Below, one piece after another: positions 59,486-64,000 of a stretch of DNA of 64,000 nucleotides; the stretch's first letter is position 1; the number at the start of each line of letters is the position of its first letter. The position numbers were made by a program, and so were the translations under genes. Under the pieces are notes generated by a model. That model was not told the origin of the DNA. It made no database searches and saw only the letters and a list, made by a program, of their open reading frames with translations. The stretch is taken from the NCBI RefSeq assembly GCF_014645195.1, contig NZ_BMLK01000005.1:62001-126000 (forward strand), given 5' to 3'. This DNA comes from Novosphingobium indicum. GTDB taxonomy: Bacteria; Pseudomonadota; Alphaproteobacteria; Sphingomonadales; Sphingomonadaceae.

Positions 59486-61087
59486 ATGATGCTAGCTGCG
59501 AGGTTCTTGCGCATCGGTGGAGCGGTGTTCGGTCTCCTGATCGTTGCAGTTTACGAACGACTCCGAGGCGGCACGGACAACCGTTCTACGCTGCCTGATC
59601 GGCTGCGCGCGACCCTTGAGCGCCTGGGCCCGACCTTTATCAAGGTCGGCCAGGGGCTCAGCCTGCGCCGCGACCTTTTGCCCGACCGGTACATTGCAGC
59701 GCTGAGCAAGCTTCAGGCGGACGCCAGGCCATTCCCGCAGGCTGCCGCCAGGCATGAGATCGAGACTGGCCTCGGCAAGCCAATCCACGACCTGTTCAGT
59801 TCATTTGACGAGACCCCGCTCGCCGCCGCATCGATCGCGCAGGTGCACCGTGCCCAAATGCCGGACGGCCGCGAAGCGATCATCAAGGTGCGACGCCCGC
59901 GGATCAGGTCGCAGATCGATCGTGACATGCGCGCGCTGATAGGGCTGCTGCGCCTGCTGTGCGCCATGTCCTCCAGAATCGCGCGCTTCGAGCCAGTGCG
60001 CCTGGCGCATGAGATCTGGACAAATCTGCGCCGCGAGACCGACTTCCGGCTCGAAGCACGAGCCGTTCGCCGTTTCGCCGATGCATTTGCGGATTGGGAT
60101 ACGGTCCACGTCCCCGAAGTTATCGATGACCTCATCTCCGAAACCGTGCTTGTCCAGGAATTCTCCTCAGGCCGCCTGCTCTCCGATGCAGCCTTGGCCG
60201 ACTCTGGGCCTCGCTACGCCGCCAACCTCGTAGAAATCTATCTGCACCAGATCTTCGTATTGGGTTTCTTCCATGGCGATCCCCATCCCGGGAACCTCTT
60301 CTTCATGGACGCTGGAACAATCTGCTTTCATGATTTCGGACTGACCGGCCAGCTCGACCATGCGACGCGGCGGCGGCTGGCGCTGTTCGTTCAAGCCTTT
60401 GTTCATCAGGATGCCGACTGGATGCTTGATGCGGCAGTCGAACTCGGACTGCTACGGATCTCCGGTGAACGGCAGGCAATCGTCCACGGCTTAGAGGAGC
60501 TCCTGACTGAATACGCGTCGCTTCCGATGCGGCAATGGTCGATGGCGGACCTGTTCCTTCGTATTTCGCGGCTGGGTAACAAGGAGTCTGTACTGTTGCC
60601 CCATTATCTGATTGTCCTCATGCGAGCCCTGTTTCTTGTCGAGCATGCATTGCATACGCTCGACCCGGCGATGAACGTTCTCGATACCCTCATTGAAAGG
60701 GGCAACGCTGCAATCATGGCCCTGGCCGAGGGTCCGTCACATGCAGCGCTTTCGCGACTGAGATTTGAGGCTGGCCTTGCGGTTTATGACCTGCCAGGCG
60801 CCGCTGCGGCGTGGCTTTCCGAGGTCCGGCGGGAGGGGTTTCATCCCGCGCTTCAGATTCATCTGCCGCAGATCGAGCGCACCGAAGCCGGTCTGGAACG
60901 CACGGGCAACCGGCTTGCGCTGGCTCTCGTAACCCTCGGACTATACATTGCCTCGTCGCTGCTCATGCAGCATAGCATCGGCCCGCGCATCCTGGGCATG
61001 CCCCTGCTAGCTCTGGTCGGCTATTTCCTCGCGCTATGGTATACGCTGCGCCTCTCGCGCGCGATTGCCCGATCCGGGCGCCTGTGA
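59486..61087 (+). CDS. ABC1/UbiB-family atypical kinase
   Basis: The product has 533 residues. KxGQ motif (FIKVGQGLSLRRDLLPD), ala-rich loop AAASIAQVHRAQMPDG, catalytic HGDPHPGNLFF and DFG-equivalent FHDFGLTGQ, plus two C-terminal membrane helices. This is the UbiB/AarF class, tied to ubiquinone or lipid metabolism. The ATG pair at 59486 follows GAGGCGGG; the longer frame from 59414 overlaps the previous gene and is unlikely. Ends convergent with the channel gene. Confidence 0.92.
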   Translation: MMLAARFLRIGGAVFGLLIVAVYERLRGGTDNRSTLPDRLRATLERLGPTFIKVGQGLSLRRDLLPDRYIAALSKLQADARPFPQAAARHEIETGLGKPIHDLFSSFDETPLAAASIAQVHRAQMPDGREAIIKVRRPRIRSQIDRDMRALIGLLRLLCAMSSRIARFEPVRLAHEIWTNLRRETDFRLEARAVRRFADAFADWDTVHVPEVIDDLISETVLVQEFSSGRLLSDAALADSGPRYAANLVEIYLHQIFVLGFFHGDPHPGNLFFMDAGTICFHDFGLTGQLDHATRRRLALFVQAFVHQDADWMLDAAVELGLLRISGERQAIVHGLEELLTEYASLPMRQWSMADLFLRISRLGNKESVLLPHYLIVLMRALFLVEHALHTLDPAMNVLDTLIERGNAAIMALAEGPSHAALSRLRFEAGLAVYDLPGAAAAWLSEVRREGFHPALQIHLPQIERTEAGLERTGNRLALALVTLGLYIASSLLMQHSIGPRILGMPLLALVGYFLALWYTLRLSRAIARSGRL

Positions 61088-61218
61088 CGGCTTCGCCTCG
61101 AGAGCCTCCGCATTTTGTCCCGTGGCGGCTGTCGGCTCTACAGTGTGAGGAAACATGTTGGTGGCGCGAAAATTATTCTGTTCTGTGAGGGCGTTCCGAA
61201 ATTCGGACCCTCCTCCCC

Positions 61219-61668
61219 CTACGGATCCTTTTCAATGATCCGCTCTTCCTCCTCCTCGCGCACATCGCTGACAAATTCGATCAGGAACGCCGTACTGAGG
61301 CCGAACATGATCAGGCCGTTGGCGGCGACAACCGCAGACAGGAGCCGGACATCCTCAGCAAGAACGACGTCTCCAAAACCCAATGTCGTGAGTGACACGG
61401 TGGCGAAATAGAGCGCCGGCTCAAGCGAGCCGAAAGCGCCGAGCCACAGGAACAGACCGGCCCACAACCATGCCGCGAAGGTCAGTGCGGCCAGCATCCA
61501 GATCGTTGCGGCCGCGAGCATCAGCATGCTTGCGAGCCGGCTACTCCGAAGGCGCGGGGGCGCGAGGCGGTCTGATGCGGCGAAGGCCGCGGCAACAAAG
61601 CCCGCCTGCGCGATCATCGTCACCGCCACCACCAGTGCGCCGAGCAGCAGTTGCGCGGCAATACTCAT
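61219..61668 (-). CDS. two-transmembrane ion channel (potassium-channel-like)
   Basis: The product has 149 residues with helices near residues 5-28, 45-75 and 105-130 and the selectivity filter TTLGFGDV. A charged tail EEEEERIIEKDP ends the protein. The start at 61668 has GGGG upstream; earlier frame start at 61713 is less likely. Paralogous in architecture to the channel at 1626-2039. Confidence 0.82.
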   Translation of the reverse strand: MSIAAQLLLGALVVAVTMIAQAGFVAAAFAASDRLAPPRLRSSRLASMLMLAAATIWMLAALTFAAWLWAGLFLWLGAFGSLEPALYFATVSLTTLGFGDVVLAEDVRLLSAVVAANGLIMFGLSTAFLIEFVSDVREEEEERIIEKDP

Positions 61669-61912
61669 GTTTGCCCCGCTTTGACTTCGATCGAAACAAC
61701 GCCGCAATAGCACCTCGGCGAGGCCGAGATCGTGAGCGGCGGGCGCTGTTCACTGGCTGCTTCCATTTGTGGTCTCCATTTGTCTCCTGCGATCCGGTGA
61801 AGCCTCCTGCCTTCTCTGTCGCCAGGACTTTTCGTTGGTGACTCCAACAGATTACAGCTGCTCCGCGCTGCACGACAAAGGCGCGGTCACAGGATCGGCC
61901 GGCGCGGTATTC

Positions 61913-64000
61913 TCAAGTCGCCAGTCGCGCCCTGACTTCGATCTCAGCGCCATCTGTCGGGAATGGGATACCGTCTGTCCCCCGGCGCACGCCATTAACG
62001 GTGAGTTCCACGTTTCCACGCCCCAGATGATCGGGATCGTCGACATGCACCGAAATCGTACCGGCGGGACCGCGCAAAACGGCTCGGAAGCCGCCCCACG
62101 AGGGAGGAATGGACGGTGCAATCGTCAGGTGGCCATCGACAAGTCTCAAGCCCAGAATGCCCTCGACAGCTAGACGCCACGCCCATCCTGCCGCCCCGGT
62201 ATACCAGCTCCAGCCGCCGCGCCCGCTATGGGGATCGGCGGCAGAGATATCGCCCGCGACGACATAGGGCTCGAGCGCATAGCGTTCCGCCTTTGCCTTC
62301 TCGTCGGAGCGTCGAACGGGATTGATCATATCGAAGATGGCGAACGCCTTGTCGGACTCCCCTTGTTCGGCAAACGCCATGCCAAGCCAGGCGGCGGCAT
62401 GCGAATATTGCCCTCCGTTTTCGCGAATGCCCGGCGGATAGGCCTTGATATAACCCGGATCGCGCGCGCCCTTGTCGAAAGCCGGCCAGAGGAGGCGCGC
62501 CAGCTTGTGTTCCGAACTCACCAGTTCCCGCCACGCAGCGTCCAATGCCTGCCGCACGCGCTCTGGTTCAGCACCCGCAAAGGCCGCCCAGGACTGAGAA
62601 ATGGAATCAATCCGGCACTCGTCATTGGTCGCCGAACCGAGCGGATGTCCTTCGTCATCATAGGCGCGCCGATACCATGCGCCGTCCCATCCAGCTTCTT
62701 CGGCACGTTCTCGCAGTTCCCGCGCCCGCTCGGCCCAACGCAATGCGCTCATTCCTCGTCCGGCGCGCCTGCTGACATCGGCAAACAGGTCCGCAGTGAC
62801 CGAGCCGAACCAAGCGAGCCAGATGCTCTCGCCACGGCCCTCGCGACCCAATCGGTCCATTCCGTCATTCCAATCGCCGGCGCCCATGAGCGGCAACCCG
62901 TTGGAACCTGCGGTCAGCCCATGCTCCAGGGCCCGTTCGCAATGATCAATCAGCGGCCGCAGGGTGCCCGCTGCATCAAAGCGGGCGTAGCGGTTTTCCT
63001 CCTCAGGTTTGAGCGGCGGCGCATCCAGGAAGGGAATCTCTTCATCGAGGATGGTGAGATCGCCCGTCGCCTGCACATAGGTGCCGACCGCATAGGGCAG
63101 CCAAATGAGGTCGTCAGAACAACGTGTCCGCACCCCTCGATCCGAGGGCGGGTGCCACCAATGGAGGACGTCGCCCTGCGTGAACTGATGCCCGGCGCAT
63201 TGGAGAATATGCGCGCGGGTTCGTTCTGGCTCGATGTGGAGCAGCGCCAGCACGTCCTGCAGCTGATCGCGAAAGCCGATTGCACCGCTGGACTGATAGA
63301 AACCGGTTCGGGCGAGCACACGCGACGACAGGCTCTGATAAATAAGCCAGCGATTGACCATGAGATCGAAGGCTGGGTCGGGCGTGGACACTTCGACAGC
63401 ACCCAGGATGCCGTTCCAGTGACGCTCAAGCGTTTGCAGCGCCTGCTCGGCCGCATGGGACGAGCTCCAGCGCCGTGCCAGTTCTCTTGCCGAGGCGTGA
63501 TCTGCTCCTTGCCCCAGGACGAAGATGACTTCCTCGCTCGCGCCAGGAGCGAGCTCCAGATGAACCTGATAGGCGCCACACGGATCGCCTCCCGCCACGA
63601 GCTTGCCGCTCAAGCCCCAGCGTCGCAGTGCGTCCGGGTCAGATGGGTCGCCCTCCGGCCCGAGAAATTCGCGACGATCGCTTGTGTACCCATGGGGAGG
63701 CCGGCTTGAGGTGAGAAACGCAACCCGTTCCGCGAAATCCTCATTCCAGCGATTCATGGCCAGAAGCACCTGCGCGGCTGGATCATAATCACATGCGATA
63801 TGGGGCCGTGCGATGCTTGGGAGCGCTCCCAGCAGCCATTCGGCATAGTAGGTCGAGGTCAGACGCCGGTGCCGGTTCTCAAGGTTGCAGAGCCGCAACC
63901 GGACGATTTTCACCGGAGCATCCAAGGGAACGAACACCAGCATTTCCTGGTCCAGCCCGTGCGACTTCTGCGTCCATCGCGTGTAGCCGGCTCCATGCCG
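61913..64000 (-). CDS. GH94 glucan phosphorylase / cyclic beta-1,2-glucan synthase C-terminal part (partial)
   Basis: The frame is open to the right edge, so only the C-terminal 695 residues are seen; the true start lies beyond the window. The visible part has glycosyltransferase-36/GH94 features: QSSGAIGFRDQLQDVLALLH, GDVLHWWHPPSDRGVRTRCS, and the catalytic loop MGAGDWNDGMDRLGREGRG. Late motifs SQSWAAFAGAEPERV and ENGGQYSHAAAWLGMAF match cyclic beta-1,2-glucan synthases (NdvB/ChvB) and cellobiose phosphorylases alike. Given the edge, a long synthase fused to GT84 is likely but cannot be confirmed. Confidence 0.88.
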   Translation of the reverse strand, partial: RHGAGYTRWTQKSHGLDQEMLVFVPLDAPVKIVRLRLCNLENRHRRLTSTYYAEWLLGALPSIARPHIACDYDPAAQVLLAMNRWNEDFAERVAFLTSSRPPHGYTSDRREFLGPEGDPSDPDALRRWGLSGKLVAGGDPCGAYQVHLELAPGASEEVIFVLGQGADHASARELARRWSSSHAAEQALQTLERHWNGILGAVEVSTPDPAFDLMVNRWLIYQSLSSRVLARTGFYQSSGAIGFRDQLQDVLALLHIEPERTRAHILQCAGHQFTQGDVLHWWHPPSDRGVRTRCSDDLIWLPYAVGTYVQATGDLTILDEEIPFLDAPPLKPEEENRYARFDAAGTLRPLIDHCERALEHGLTAGSNGLPLMGAGDWNDGMDRLGREGRGESIWLAWFGSVTADLFADVSRRAGRGMSALRWAERARELRERAEEAGWDGAWYRRAYDDEGHPLGSATNDECRIDSISQSWAAFAGAEPERVRQALDAAWRELVSSEHKLARLLWPAFDKGARDPGYIKAYPPGIRENGGQYSHAAAWLGMAFAEQGESDKAFAIFDMINPVRRSDEKAKAERYALEPYVVAGDISAADPHSGRGGWSWYTGAAGWAWRLAVEGILGLRLVDGHLTIAPSIPPSWGGFRAVLRGPAGTISVHVDDPDHLGRGNVELTVNGVRRGTDGIPFPTDGAEIEVRARLAT

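Noticed and set aside
62228..63709. 493-residue plus frame opposite the GH94 gene
   Set aside because: Shadow of a gene with clear motifs on the other strand.

Overview
The window is a GC-rich, gene-dense stretch of bacterial chromosome or large replicon. The protein families (DUF2231, DUF411, CopAB, LTxxQ, CnrX-like sensor, N-type ATPase) and codon use suggest an alphaproteobacterium, most likely a sphingomonad. That assignment is an inference from gene content; no rRNA or other taxonomic marker is present. I see no tRNA, rRNA, CRISPR array, transposase or integrase.

Layout. (1) 1-10 kb is a copper/heavy-metal block. It holds two secreted paralogues of unknown function, a two-helix ion channel, an APC permease and copBA. 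A CnrYXH-like regulatory set follows (ECF sigma factor, periplasmic metal sensor, anti-sigma factor). Then come DUF2231, a His/Met-tailed lipoprotein, a DUF411 protein, a Met-rich secreted protein and a CsoR repressor. (2) 10.5-16.7 kb is one tightly overlapping operon: beta-CASP metallo-beta-lactamase, archaeal-type AMP phosphorylase, PRPP-synthetase homologue and a CPC-type copper ATPase. (3) 17-30 kb holds small regulators (a degenerate receiver and a sigma-region-2-only protein), a BI-1 membrane protein, an AidB-like flavoprotein and a cNMP-FHA protein. It continues with an archaeal-type S-adenosylmethionine synthetase, an LTxxQ protein, a YHS gene broken by an early stop codon, DUF5676, two convergent FtsH proteases flanking DUF2267, and an MgtC/DUF4010 membrane protein. 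(4) 31-46.7 kb holds phosphoglucomutase, a tiny Cys-rich protein, two strong hairpins, a second copper-type ATPase with a CPD motif and a fragment resembling DUF3141. After these, ackA, pta, a flavoprotein and the complete N-ATPase operon atpDCQRBEFAG are chained almost entirely by start/stop overlaps. (5) 46.8-64 kb holds an EamA transporter, DUF2933, an ICMT-like methyltransferase, PPK2, DUF6629, cardiolipin synthase, PlsC, PEP synthase, a second ECF-like sigma factor, cyclopropane fatty acid synthase, a lycopene-cyclase-domain protein, a UbiB-type kinase, an ion channel and a truncated GH94 glucan phosphorylase/synthase gene that runs off the right edge.

Taken together this reads as a metal-resistance and energy-stress accessory island. 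Functions recur in themes: copper efflux and oxidation; adenylate/phosphate economy (AMP phosphorylase, PRPP synthetase homologue, PPK2, acetate kinase, Pta, PEP synthase); a second rotary ATPase; membrane lipid remodelling (Cls, PlsC, Cfa, lycopene-cyclase-like); and protein quality control (two FtsH). The most unusual elements are the archaeal-like AMP phosphorylase operon, the archaeal-type SAM synthetase, the ackA-pta-flavoprotein-N-ATPase supra-operon, the CPD-type ATPase preceded by two perfect hairpins, the sigma-region-2-only protein and an unreported 34-residue membrane ORF.
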